NCBI GenBank assembly: GCA_001839685.1
Contig: MLAK01000167.1
Location: 68,412-132,411 of the forward strand
Length of the DNA: 64,000 bases
Direction of reading: 5' to 3'
From: Tritrichomonas foetus
Lineage: Eukaryota; Parabasalia; Tritrichomonadida; Tritrichomonadidae
Translations under genes and position numbers: made by a program
Notes under the pieces: generated by a model
What the model saw: only the letters and a program-made list of their open reading frames with translations
What the model was told of the DNA's origin: nothing
Databases searched by the model: none
Shown here: in pieces, positions 48,891-58,697 of the stretch
How the letters are laid out: the number at the start of each line of letters is the position of its first letter
Position numbering within the stretch: the first letter of the stretch is position 1

Positions 48891-50672
48891 ATGGTTATAT
48901 TTCGATTTGGAGACCGTTTATTTGATCTAATGAATGATAATCGTCCATCCAACACAATTTTGCTCTTAATCGACAATACAGCTACAATGGGGCTTAACAC
49001 AAACGATTACTTTCCATTTATTTCATATGCCAAATCAACTGCGCGTGGAATCATCGAAGATCGGTTCCGACAAAACAAAATTCGGCTTATTATTGCTTAT
49101 TCAGATCTGTATGGAAAACCAAAAGTTATCAATATGAATTTGAGCTCAATGAACTTTGTTCAAACGCCGCCCGAAATCAATAATTTGGAAATATCTCCAT
49201 GCGGAATTTTTGACGAAACCGTGAAGGAAGGCCTGATTGAAATGAACAAGATGAGGTTTCAGTTCAACAGAGATCAGGCAGATCCTTTTTTCAATGTCAG
49301 GAAGAATGATTATTATTCGATATTATTATTTACTGACGGAAGGACTCTTTCAACATCATTCCACAAATTTTCAGAAAATAGCGAGTGGCTTTTCAGGCCA
49401 GATGAAAATATTTATTTTTGCCATATTGATAAATGTGATTCAACCAAAAACTTGATTCCTAAATTTAATGATGCAAATGAGCAGCTTGATGTGGAATTCA
49501 TTCCATTTAATGCAGCATATAGTATAAGTTCAACAACTTTAATTTCAAACATCATCAAGTCAAAGTTTTATTTCCATTTCTGTTTAAACTTTGGTCCTTT
49601 GACAGTTAAAGCTAAAGTTGAAGCAATGAATAACCTTCCATGGCCATTTCCATATGACTCAACAGTCAACCAAACATCAAATGTAATGCCATTATATTTT
49701 TGCCAGAAATATAAAAAACTCAAATCTCTAAATAAAATAAAAAATGTAAAACTTGATGTATTCCCGAAATTAGGCGATCGTGTCGAAAGTGGATATTACT
49801 TGCTAATGACTTCAGTCGAAAATGGTGCATCTTTTGCTTTACTTTCTGTAAAAACTGATAAAACAAGTTTGATATTACTTCCTTATAATTTCAAGAAACT
49901 ACTTCAGATGATGAATCCGCTTCCCTCAAAAAGCCATTGTGATGAATATCTTTCAACTATTCCTTGGTCATACATTGAAGGAATTATTACGTTTTTCACA
50001 GATAATGGATTCCAATTCACCCCAGAACTCAGCAACAGGCCGAAGCCAAAAGCAACACTAACTAAACAACGAGAACGAGATGAATTTTATAAAAACCATA
50101 ATTTATTACCAGAAATGATGCCAACGCAAACATCTATTGATTCAATGAAGTATTGTCACAATACCCTCTATACATTACTAGAAGAAATGCCACAATCACG
50201 TTGTGTTTTTCATCTTAAAAAAACTCAAAAACCATTCGCTGTCAGCCTTGATACAATTGACGATAGAAACTTCCAATCGCTCGATGTTGTTCGTGCTAAA
50301 GTTTCGCCAATGCTTATTTACCAGAAGATATCATCTCCTGTTTCTGAAGATCTCGTTAAGTCGATGATGCCTCGCCAAAATGATACGAAAGAGGCGCAAG
50401 CAGAAGTTGCAGCGCTGACTGAATCCATCGAAAGTTTGAATTCCGTTGATGATGATGCAGATCAATTTGTATTTCTTGAAGACATGCTTATCACTTTGAG
50501 GGAACGAGATACAAAAGAACTTGAAAGGAGGCTTTTGATGCTACAAAAGAATGTAGAACTTTATGAATTTGTCAAAATGTTTTTATTAAGGGCTGTGAGA
50601 AGATTTGGTCTCGAGCATCTGCCAGAAAGTACTTTAAAAATTCTCACCTCAAGTGAACCAAAAAGTGAATGA
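48891..50672 (+). CDS. Integrator subunit 6-like protein (VWA domain)
   Basis: A 593-residue protein. Residues about 20-225 form a von Willebrand A-type fold (TILLLIDNTATMG, a DXTXS-like metal site in degenerate form; later 'YYSILLFTDGRTL'). The middle (about 240-365) has blocks in the order found in INTS6: 'NLPWPFPYDS' (WPIPE.F), 'GYYLLMTSVENGASFALLSV', 'LILLPYNFKKLLQMM' (MPYNYPVLLPL) and 'YLSTIPWSYIEGIITFF' (YL.TLP.YY...L..AL). The C-terminus is a helical charged segment (LERRLLMLQKN). In animals INTS6 belongs to the Integrator complex that cleaves snRNA and attenuates RNA polymerase II transcription. Another VWA protein is possible; the similarity spans the whole length but is weak. Confidence 0.55.
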   Translation: MVIFRFGDRLFDLMNDNRPSNTILLLIDNTATMGLNTNDYFPFISYAKSTARGIIEDRFRQNKIRLIIAYSDLYGKPKVINMNLSSMNFVQTPPEINNLEISPCGIFDETVKEGLIEMNKMRFQFNRDQADPFFNVRKNDYYSILLFTDGRTLSTSFHKFSENSEWLFRPDENIYFCHIDKCDSTKNLIPKFNDANEQLDVEFIPFNAAYSISSTTLISNIIKSKFYFHFCLNFGPLTVKAKVEAMNNLPWPFPYDSTVNQTSNVMPLYFCQKYKKLKSLNKIKNVKLDVFPKLGDRVESGYYLLMTSVENGASFALLSVKTDKTSLILLPYNFKKLLQMMNPLPSKSHCDEYLSTIPWSYIEGIITFFTDNGFQFTPELSNRPKPKATLTKQRERDEFYKNHNLLPEMMPTQTSIDSMKYCHNTLYTLLEEMPQSRCVFHLKKTQKPFAVSLDTIDDRNFQSLDVVRAKVSPMLIYQKISSPVSEDLVKSMMPRQNDTKEAQAEVAALTESIESLNSVDDDADQFVFLEDMLITLRERDTKELERRLLMLQKNVELYEFVKMFLLRAVRRFGLEHLPESTLKILTSSEPKSE

Positions 50673-51064
50673 AAAAACAGTGTTAATTGTATTTGTTTTG
50701 TTATATAAAAATAAAGCTTGAAAAAACACTTTGAGTTATAAATAGTTCTTTATTTCATGTTAACCACGACATATTTATAATACTCATCGAAAAAACCATT
50801 ATTTGTTTAATTTTCTCAATTAAAACATTGCATTAATGTATGTACAACATCATTGATTCCCTATCTCAATTGAGTTACAAATAATTCATGAAATGTTTCT
50901 TTTATTATAAGTTTCTAAATGGGAACGAAAGGTAATTGAAGAAATTTTCTGTATATATTAAATAATTTAAGTTAATGAAAAATAAATATTCATTAATTCC
51001 AAAAATAAATCAAAAAAACGATAAAATAAAATAAAGGGAAAAATTATCGGACAAAATAAACAAT
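50673..51064. other. Intergenic between convergent genes, no gene seen
   Basis: About 390 bases, AT-rich, no features. Confidence 0.5.
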
Positions 51065-54000
51065 TTATTGTGTAGGGGCAATAAGAGGTATTGGACAATC
51101 TAACATTTGCATGAGCGTGGTCTGGAGAATAGTTACAAAATCAAATGGTCTGCTCGATACAATTTCGTGTGGGATCAGTGCTGCTTCACCTTTGTGCTCT
51201 CCAATGTAGTGAAGTCTTCTTTGATGCCTGTCAAAAATGAGCGTCATTTGCACGAAGGCCTCTCGAACAAACTGTGCTGGAATAAACATAAAAAAACAAA
51301 ATGGCGATTCTTTAATCAATCTGTCAAGCATGAGTGGCATTTCACAAAGATCAGAATAAGTGAAAATAAACAAAGCTGATCGAATTGATGGATAGCTTTC
51401 AGGTTCAACATTTACAAACTCACAGAACGGAAATTTTCCTGAATAGTATTGGTTCGTAAGATTTGATGAAAATAGTGGAAATGGAAAACAAATACTCCTT
51501 TCATTTTCTGAAACATATGGAGTATGTGGTGCACCACCACCAATGCCTTCAATGAATTCAGAAATTTCATCTTTGGAACGTTTAACAGCAACATTCATTA
51601 AATGCTCAGGGTTCGCTTTATATCTAAAAACAGTTGGTTTAGGGAAATCCAGTTTTTCTTCAGATAGGTTTGGTTTAAGAAGTAAACATGTGTATTGCCA
51701 ACAACGAAGTATTAAAACTTCTGGAAACATTAATTCAAGTGGCAATGCGGAAAGATCTGTTGATGTAATAAAAACAGTTGGTTGGGCTGCAGTTTCAACT
51801 GAACAAAAAGAACCTTTTAATCCTTTTCCAAATATTCTATTTTCACCAAAGAAATGATCATCAGGAACTTTCTTCCATTCAACCAAATGATTACAAATGT
51901 CACCAAAAAGAACTTTTCTGGCTTCTAAACATAGATTTCGTGCTAACCGTGCATTATAATCATCATGGTGTTGCTTTTTATCACACATTATATAAAGTGC
52001 AACAACTTCAATGAATTTCGAAGAAAAGAGACTATCTGTTGATGTGAATTGAATGCTTCCTTTATTCGAACTAGTCGAAAAAGTTGAAGGATCTGAAGAC
52101 CTCAGTTGAATTCGCTTTTTCGCACCAGTTGATGGAATGTAAATAAATATTGCATCATAAATATGTTGTATAAAAATTAATCCGTGAGTAAATGAAACTG
52201 TTCGTGATATAAATGAATATGTAATGTCAATTGGAACATGTGATTCATTTACTCTCTTATAATCATCGGCAATTTGTTCAATTTGTTTGCACAATGTGAT
52301 GTTGTTTGCACGCATTTCATCTTCAGATATCTTCCCAGTTTCAAATAATCGAATGTTTGCATTTATTCGGGAAATACATTGTGGTACATTATATGATTTA
52401 GCTTTGGATTGTTTAGATACATCGATTCCAGCACTTTGTAGGGTTTGGAAAAAATCTGTAAATTTTAAAGATGACATTGTTCTTAATGATGCAATTGAAA
52501 CATTCATGGTTGACTCAAGTGGCTCTTTGTTATCAGGACTAACCACTCTTAAACGATGCATATATATTGTATTTATGTCTTTATACCAATCAAAGACAAT
52601 TAATCGATCATTTATGAAATTCTGATCATAAAATAAAAGAATAATGCACATATTGGAAGTCATTGATATAAAAGATTTAATTGTAGAAATATTAAAGTTT
52701 CTACAAATGAATTCTCCTCCACAAACAAAGAATCGTCTCATATTATTAAATGCAAAATCGAATGATGACTTTGAAATTTCATCTTTGTTCTGCATTTTCA
52801 TATATTTCGCATAAAGGACTTGATATATCATGATATAAAGTGGATTCATACACCTGTTTGAAATAGAATTAACACGATATAAAATTTTCCTAATTTCATC
52901 ACCAACATTAGATTTATCAAGAGTGTATGTTGTAAATGAAATGTTATTATTTGATGGTAAACCTTTATTTACAACTTCAAGTTTCGGTTCAGAAATTGTT
53001 AGTTTTTCAACTTCTTTTTCACCATCAAATTGTGAATCAAAGAAATAATACAATAGTAAATCAACGTAGAGAATAAATGCATAAGCAAGATGCCTTTGAC
53101 TTCCAACTTTATCAAGACAAAGTTGTGCTGCTTTTAATGATGCTAATGCTTCAACAATGACATCTGTCACATTTTGATATTGATTTTTAAGGGAATAAGA
53201 AGCTATATTTTGTGCTATTCCACTTAATGTTGACTGTAAATTAAATGGTGGTGTGAGAGAGTGTGCATAATGAACAGTTTGGAACAGTGCATAGCCTCTA
53301 GATAGAAATCCATAACCAATTTCCTTCATTGCCAATTTCGGTTGTGCATTAATCCAAATTTCTGACCATAAAAGTGCAGATTTAAATAATCGGCGTGAAC
53401 TATATCCATTTATAAGTAATCTAACTATTGCTAGAGATGTATCAAAATTAGCTGCCGATAAAATCGACAACCGAGAACTTGGTGAACCGTGACGGACTCT
53501 GAACTTAATTTCTGGAATCTTTTTTAGGAATTTATGAAAGTAATTTTGTTTTAAGTATGTACGGATTGCTAAATATTCCAATAATTTATTAAACATTGCA
53601 TTGTCCGTAGATTCACAAAGTGTATTTAAAAGTTGTGAAGCTAATGAAAAGTGATTTGACTTAATTAATAATTCGCATAACGATGTGCCAGCTAAAACAG
53701 TATTTAGTAACTCTGGATTTGGTCTGAATTGTTCAACTAATAGATCTTTCTTTGGTCTTGGTGGACGTCGTGGTTGAATAGTGTTTAATGATTTCGATAA
53801 CTTTCCAGATTCAGCTAAAGGTCGTACACTGATCATAAAATTGTATGTATTTCTTAATAAATAAGATAAAAGTGAAATTGCATCTTCGGTATTAGAATAC
53901 TCTGTTTGAATCGATGATAAAATTTGTGCAACATACAAAGCTTCATCACATTTCATTTGTTGAACAAGACCAATCATTGATTGTGTAAAATGAAAAACAG

Positions 54001-56305
54001 CTCGAACAATATCAAAATTTCTTTGACACATTAAAGCAATTGCATTAGATGATTTGGTATCTGATGGATTAGTTAAATAAAAAACATCTAAAAGCAGACT
54101 TGAATAATAATAACAATCAAGTTTTTCTAGAATTTCAGCAAAATATAAAAGTGCATTTCGTGTAAAATCTAACTTTACCATTTTAGGGCATTCTTTCAAT
54201 AAAACATAAAGACCTTCAAAGAGTATATCTGCAGCCAAAGATAAATTCGTTTCAGATAGGTTTAAAGCCATTGCAAAGCACGCTCTGAAGCATAGATAAG
54301 GCGGAAATTGGTCTTTTGTATAAAGTTCATAAATTGCTTCAGCACGCCAATTTTTATTTTGCTCAAATGCTAAAAATGAATTCTGTCTTGCAAAATCTAA
54401 TAAATTCAAAGGTGACCGTCCATTCATTATAAATTCTATATCACATAGAGCAGTTAATGCAATCATCGTATTTGGGCATGGTGTATCTTTGGTTGGCAAA
54501 GAGCGTGTTTCATCTAAAAGTTCAATTGGTTTTCCAGGTATTTCAATTTTTATGAGTTTTTGAAAATTATCTATACAGTTTTGTAGGCCATCCATTGAAT
54601 CCGTACTCAAAATTTTATGTGCTTCAAATTCATTACCTAAAATCGCAGGATACATAAATCCGCGTTTTTGGACTACAGCAGAGCTAGCGTTCACAATATG
54701 TAAAAGTGGATAATGAAGGGGAAATAAACTAGGATCAACAGTTGTTGGAAGTTGTGCAATTCTATCTTTCATATTTTCAGTAGAATATAATAATTTCTCA
54801 AGTAATTCTGGAGTGGCCTCAATTTCTTGTTCTGTATGAAGTGAAGTTGGTAGAGATCTGTAAAAGTCATTGGAATTTCGAAAATTTGGCTTCTTTTTTG
54901 GTTGATTCGAACTAAGTGGGATTTTGGTACCATTATTTTGTGGTGATAATGACATAATCCAATCCTGGAATAAATTAGGACTCAAAAAATGGTTTTCGAA
55001 GGTCAATAATGATGGAGGTTCTTGAACAGTAATGGTTACAATGTTCGCCAAAGAATTTGGACAAAATTCTAATAAATTTGTGATTCCATCATTAATCGCT
55101 GGTAAGGAAATAGTGAGTGGAAGTGACATTGGACGTGGTAGGGAATCAGAATCAGCAAAATCAAAAAAGCTATCGTCACTTTCTTCATCTGGTATAAATG
55201 AAAGAAGATCAGAAATTGAATTATCAATAAATGTAAATTTATCAATTAGGGATGGCAATAATGGATGATGGGGAAAGAGAATAACTAAGTCGTGGCAAAG
55301 AGATTTTGATATTTTTGGAATAGAAAAATCTGGAAATAAATGAGCAATTGGTGCAACTGAATTAGTTTTAATAAATTCTGTTAAGCACTGAATTTTATGA
55401 TATAAAGAAATTTCTCTGTTATCATTTTTGGATAAAATAAAATAAATTAACGAAGAAATTCGAGAATCTAAATTTTCGGTTAAATATTGTGAGAGAGAAT
55501 TATCAAGAGAATCCAGAGAAGGTGGTGATGCTAATTTCAATGGAAAATTTGAATTAGAATGAAAAGAAGAACTTGACGTTGAGTGAAGTGAAGAATTTGA
55601 TGAAAGTTGTGAAATTGAAATTTGTGGTGGTGGGTTTTCTGGCCCATTTATGCTTTTATTAGGTGACAATTCAATCACATCATTTGATTCATTAAAATCA
55701 TCTGGGAAATCTGACGTTTCGTCTTTATCGATATTATTTGGAGTATTTGTATTTTCTTTTTTCGAGTTTTTGTAATATTTGGCTATTTCGATTTGAGCTA
55801 GAATATTGATATGTGATTCTTTTGTATCTAATTTGAATTCGTCGTTTTCGATTTCGGATTTTACAAATCTATCCAATTCTTTTGAAAATTCGTCTGTTGC
55901 AAGGTGTTCGGGAATGAAGTAAATCAATTCTGTAGCTGTGTTTGTCGTGTTCAAGTTTAAGCAATTTCGATTTTCGTTTAATTGCGTTAAAAATGAAGAT
56001 ATTTGCGGACTCGCTTCATCGAATGATTTAATTTTTTCGTAATTTTTGTTTTGCGTGGAAAATCGGGGAGGTGTTGGATTCAATTCGATATGAGGAGCTG
56101 GCGTTGGATTGATTTGAAATTTTAATTCACCATCAGCTGAAGAATCTGATCCAAAAACGTCGAAATCGTCGTCGTCTTCATTGTCATCTGAGAGTATAGG
56201 AAGGGGTGTCGCTTTTAGGCCAAGGACAGTCTTCCTTTCCATCCCCAAAAGATTGCCCGCGGTAAAAGTGGCACCACATAAGTTATCAAAAAATTGCCTT
56301 GTCAT
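51065..56305 (-). CDS. Very large helical-repeat protein of unknown function
   Basis: A 1746-residue single ORF starting at the ATG at 56303-56305. Residues about 1-300 are acidic, Ser/Asn-rich and probably disordered (DDNEDDDDFDVFGSD). Residues about 500-1300 are helical with TPR-like spacing (AEAIYELYTKDQFP, then FSLASQLLNTLC and LFKSALLWSEIWINAQ). The last 250 residues have a mixed alpha/beta pattern (TVFITSTDLSALPLELMFPEVLIL) that recalls CHAT or separase-like C-terminal domains, which follow TPR regions in many proteins. I do not see the His-Cys catalytic pair, so peptidase activity is not supported. No signal peptide or membrane segments. Function unknown; a large scaffold is the safest description. 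Confidence 0.55.
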   Translation of the reverse strand: MTRQFFDNLCGATFTAGNLLGMERKTVLGLKATPLPILSDDNEDDDDFDVFGSDSSADGELKFQINPTPAPHIELNPTPPRFSTQNKNYEKIKSFDEASPQISSFLTQLNENRNCLNLNTTNTATELIYFIPEHLATDEFSKELDRFVKSEIENDEFKLDTKESHINILAQIEIAKYYKNSKKENTNTPNNIDKDETSDFPDDFNESNDVIELSPNKSINGPENPPPQISISQLSSNSSLHSTSSSSFHSNSNFPLKLASPPSLDSLDNSLSQYLTENLDSRISSLIYFILSKNDNREISLYHKIQCLTEFIKTNSVAPIAHLFPDFSIPKISKSLCHDLVILFPHHPLLPSLIDKFTFIDNSISDLLSFIPDEESDDSFFDFADSDSLPRPMSLPLTISLPAINDGITNLLEFCPNSLANIVTITVQEPPSLLTFENHFLSPNLFQDWIMSLSPQNNGTKIPLSSNQPKKKPNFRNSNDFYRSLPTSLHTEQEIEATPELLEKLLYSTENMKDRIAQLPTTVDPSLFPLHYPLLHIVNASSAVVQKRGFMYPAILGNEFEAHKILSTDSMDGLQNCIDNFQKLIKIEIPGKPIELLDETRSLPTKDTPCPNTMIALTALCDIEFIMNGRSPLNLLDFARQNSFLAFEQNKNWRAEAIYELYTKDQFPPYLCFRACFAMALNLSETNLSLAADILFEGLYVLLKECPKMVKLDFTRNALLYFAEILEKLDCYYYSSLLLDVFYLTNPSDTKSSNAIALMCQRNFDIVRAVFHFTQSMIGLVQQMKCDEALYVAQILSSIQTEYSNTEDAISLLSYLLRNTYNFMISVRPLAESGKLSKSLNTIQPRRPPRPKKDLLVEQFRPNPELLNTVLAGTSLCELLIKSNHFSLASQLLNTLCESTDNAMFNKLLEYLAIRTYLKQNYFHKFLKKIPEIKFRVRHGSPSSRLSILSAANFDTSLAIVRLLINGYSSRRLFKSALLWSEIWINAQPKLAMKEIGYGFLSRGYALFQTVHYAHSLTPPFNLQSTLSGIAQNIASYSLKNQYQNVTDVIVEALASLKAAQLCLDKVGSQRHLAYAFILYVDLLLYYFFDSQFDGEKEVEKLTISEPKLEVVNKGLPSNNNISFTTYTLDKSNVGDEIRKILYRVNSISNRCMNPLYIMIYQVLYAKYMKMQNKDEISKSSFDFAFNNMRRFFVCGGEFICRNFNISTIKSFISMTSNMCIILLFYDQNFINDRLIVFDWYKDINTIYMHRLRVVSPDNKEPLESTMNVSIASLRTMSSLKFTDFFQTLQSAGIDVSKQSKAKSYNVPQCISRINANIRLFETGKISEDEMRANNITLCKQIEQIADDYKRVNESHVPIDITYSFISRTVSFTHGLIFIQHIYDAIFIYIPSTGAKKRIQLRSSDPSTFSTSSNKGSIQFTSTDSLFSSKFIEVVALYIMCDKKQHHDDYNARLARNLCLEARKVLFGDICNHLVEWKKVPDDHFFGENRIFGKGLKGSFCSVETAAQPTVFITSTDLSALPLELMFPEVLILRCWQYTCLLLKPNLSEEKLDFPKPTVFRYKANPEHLMNVAVKRSKDEISEFIEGIGGGAPHTPYVSENERSICFPFPLFSSNLTNQYYSGKFPFCEFVNVEPESYPSIRSALFIFTYSDLCEMPLMLDRLIKESPFCFFMFIPAQFVREAFVQMTLIFDRHQRRLHYIGEHKGEAALIPHEIVSSRPFDFVTILQTTLMQMLDCPIPLIAPTQ

Positions 56306-57233
56306 TCAAAAAATTCCTAAAACCACACAATCTAAAATTCATAAATCCCCTACAAAAAATTCATGTATTGTATTGAAAAATGACCTTGATCATTCAAAAA
56401 GCTGCACTAATAATTTTGATCATAAAAAAGTGAGGAAATAACTTGAAAAGTGACAAGAATAATCATTTCTTTTCCTAATAGTGAAATAAACTCTTAGAAA
56501 AAGCTATTCAAAAACCAATATGGAATACACTTTTTGACAATCGAGAGATTTGAATTATTGTAACTCGGATTGTTATGAAAAATGAAATATGTTGTGATTC
56601 ACTTGGAAAACCTTCAACAATTAAATAATCGTCTTCTTTTTTCTTTTCTGAATAAATACCTCTATTATTATTATTCCTTTGAATTAGCAGTATCTTTAAC
56701 ACGATGATGTCTCTGGCATTATCCATGTTGAAAGATTATTCATTTCTTTTGAACCCCTCAAACATCTCAAAAATTCGCATGGACAATATGCGGAGATGTT
56801 TTGCATCAAAACTTCGGACATATAAAATTGATTATTTTGGTTTGTATAGATAGGTTGGAACTTTTGAATGACAACAAAATTTTTCCAATATAAAAAGCAC
56901 AAATAAAAATTGCTTTTTCAAGTTCTTCATCAAGTAAATATTTAATTTGCATGGAATAGATCAAATTACTACTTTTAATCTTTCAATGTTTCATTCAGAT
57001 AAGTGTGTATTCTTTATGAGAGACAAAACATCATTCAATTTCACCCATTTTTTGACATGTGTTGATGATCATCTTATATTTTTTCTGTCTTTATTTGGTC
57101 ATTATTTCATCATGTAACATGAGAAATCACTTCGATCTATAAGAATACACACAATACGTGTCACAAACATGAGAAAAGTTATACAAAAATACAAAAAAAT
57201 GATGAAATTGAAAAGATAAAAAAAAGTTTATTA
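56306..57233. other. Intergenic, no gene seen
   Basis: About 930 bases between two minus-strand genes. Two short minus-strand ORFs (56508-56726, 56696-56902) overlap and show no domain, so I leave them out. Confidence 0.5.
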
Positions 57234-58199
57234 TTAAAAACCAGATATCAATGATATAACTTGTTGTTTCTCTTCTTCAAGAGATGGATCGCTATCTTCT
57301 AATTTCAATTCATTCAAAAACCGCAGAAGTTGTGTTTTATTTTTTTTAAGCGCATTTACAATCGGCGGGGATCTACGAGGATTAATCACAAAAAGCTTGA
57401 AAATATTATAGGCTTGTGAAGGAACCCTTTTTCTTTTCTTTGATGAGCTATTTTTTAACAAAATCATAATAAGCTGAAGATTTTGAACATCATCGAGATA
57501 TTTCATAAAACAAACTTTAGTTTCATCAAAGGTCAAAAATTTCAATAGTATTGGTAAAAATGTGGACTGTACTAAATAATTTGGAGAATTCAATAATTGT
57601 TTAAATTGAATCTGGAATAGTTGCCAATGGCTCTTTACAAAATCTGCTGAAATATCTGGATGTGTATTTAAAATGGCATCATATGTCCCAAAAGCTGTTG
57701 TTAATTTATCAAAATTATCTCCTGACAAGTATTGAATAAATGAGCCGACAAAACCTGAGTCAAACAAAAATTTTGTAAAATCTCTACTCAATAAACAAGC
57801 ACGTAATAGCATATGTGCAGTATTTGATACACTTGGTTGATCAAAAAATGAAAGCAAAGTAGTTAGTTCCGTTTGGTTCTTCATGAGGTACTGTGGAAGC
57901 GAAGAATCTGGATACTTTCGAACAGTTGTCTGTAAAAGCGTCGATAGAGAATTTAATGTTGGTTGATCGAAAAACGGCATAAGTTGAATCAAAGTTTTGA
58001 CGGTATTATCGAGATACAATTGTTCGTTTGTTTTTTCGGGACTGTCATTTTTAGCGCTTTCATCTGCATTTAAAACATCATTTATGGAATTAATTAGAGG
58101 TAAAATTTCTTTCCCTTTTTTTGAATTAGAATCATGCATGTATTCTGCTAGTGCCTTCTGTAATTTCTTGATTGTACCTTTTGGAAGTTTCTTTGTCAT
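57234..58199 (-). CDS. Mo25/CAB39-like kinase scaffold
   Basis: A 321-residue helical protein with the repeat pattern of Mo25. Matching blocks, in order, are 'LTTLLSFFDQPSVSNTAHMLLRACL', 'DFTKFLFDSGFVGSFIQYL', 'NFDKLTTAFGTYDAIL', 'FVKSHWQLFQIQFKQLLNSPNYLVQSTFLPILLKFL' and 'AYNIFKLFVINPRRSPPIVNALKKNKTQLLRFL'. Human CAB39 has the same order with [21 protein letters not shown] and AFHVFKVFVANPNKTQPI. Family role: binds STE20-type kinases (and STRAD/LKB1 in animals) and stabilises their active form. It is slightly shorter than human (341). Start is the ATG at 58199. The CMGC kinase upstream is not a known partner. Confidence 0.85.
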   Translation of the reverse strand: MTKKLPKGTIKKLQKALAEYMHDSNSKKGKEILPLINSINDVLNADESAKNDSPEKTNEQLYLDNTVKTLIQLMPFFDQPTLNSLSTLLQTTVRKYPDSSLPQYLMKNQTELTTLLSFFDQPSVSNTAHMLLRACLLSRDFTKFLFDSGFVGSFIQYLSGDNFDKLTTAFGTYDAILNTHPDISADFVKSHWQLFQIQFKQLLNSPNYLVQSTFLPILLKFLTFDETKVCFMKYLDDVQNLQLIMILLKNSSSKKRKRVPSQAYNIFKLFVINPRRSPPIVNALKKNKTQLLRFLNELKLEDSDPSLEEEKQQVISLISGF

Positions 58200-58697
58200 T
58201 ATACAATCTATTAAAAAAATTTAGGAGTTTTTCTTTACGCTTTTTCTATCTTTTTTGTCATTTTCATTTTTGTACCAAATTCTGAAGTTTTTATGAATTA
58301 ATAAAATAGCTTTTTGTGAGTTTTTAGAATTAATGTCTTGAATTTATTTTTTACTTTTTGTGAAATGATATTCAAATATACTTACTTTTTGTGTGTTTTA
58401 CAACTCCGACAAATATGGCGCTTTATTCTCTCGAAAGTTTTTATTGGAAACGTATTCCCATCTTTTGTTGTATAAACACGTTAATAATCTTCTTTATCTA
58501 TCTCCTGAGATCACACAATCATCATTCTCTGTCATAGCTCGAAAATAAAATGATTAAAATATTCATAAAATGAAATAAAACTCTGAGATAATTTCATAAA
58601 ATATATTTTTATTGACATCAAAACATCTCACAAAATGCAAACAAACAAAGCCGTAACGGTCCATGGATTTTCATCATTCATATTAAATTTCGTATGT
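58200..58697. other. Intergenic, no gene seen
   Basis: About 500 bases between two minus-strand genes, AT-rich. Confidence 0.5.

Noticed and set aside
51065..51900. Active separase or CHAT protease at the C-terminus of the 1746-residue protein
   Set aside because: The His and Cys of the catalytic pair are not found in the expected context; only a loose fold-like pattern remains.
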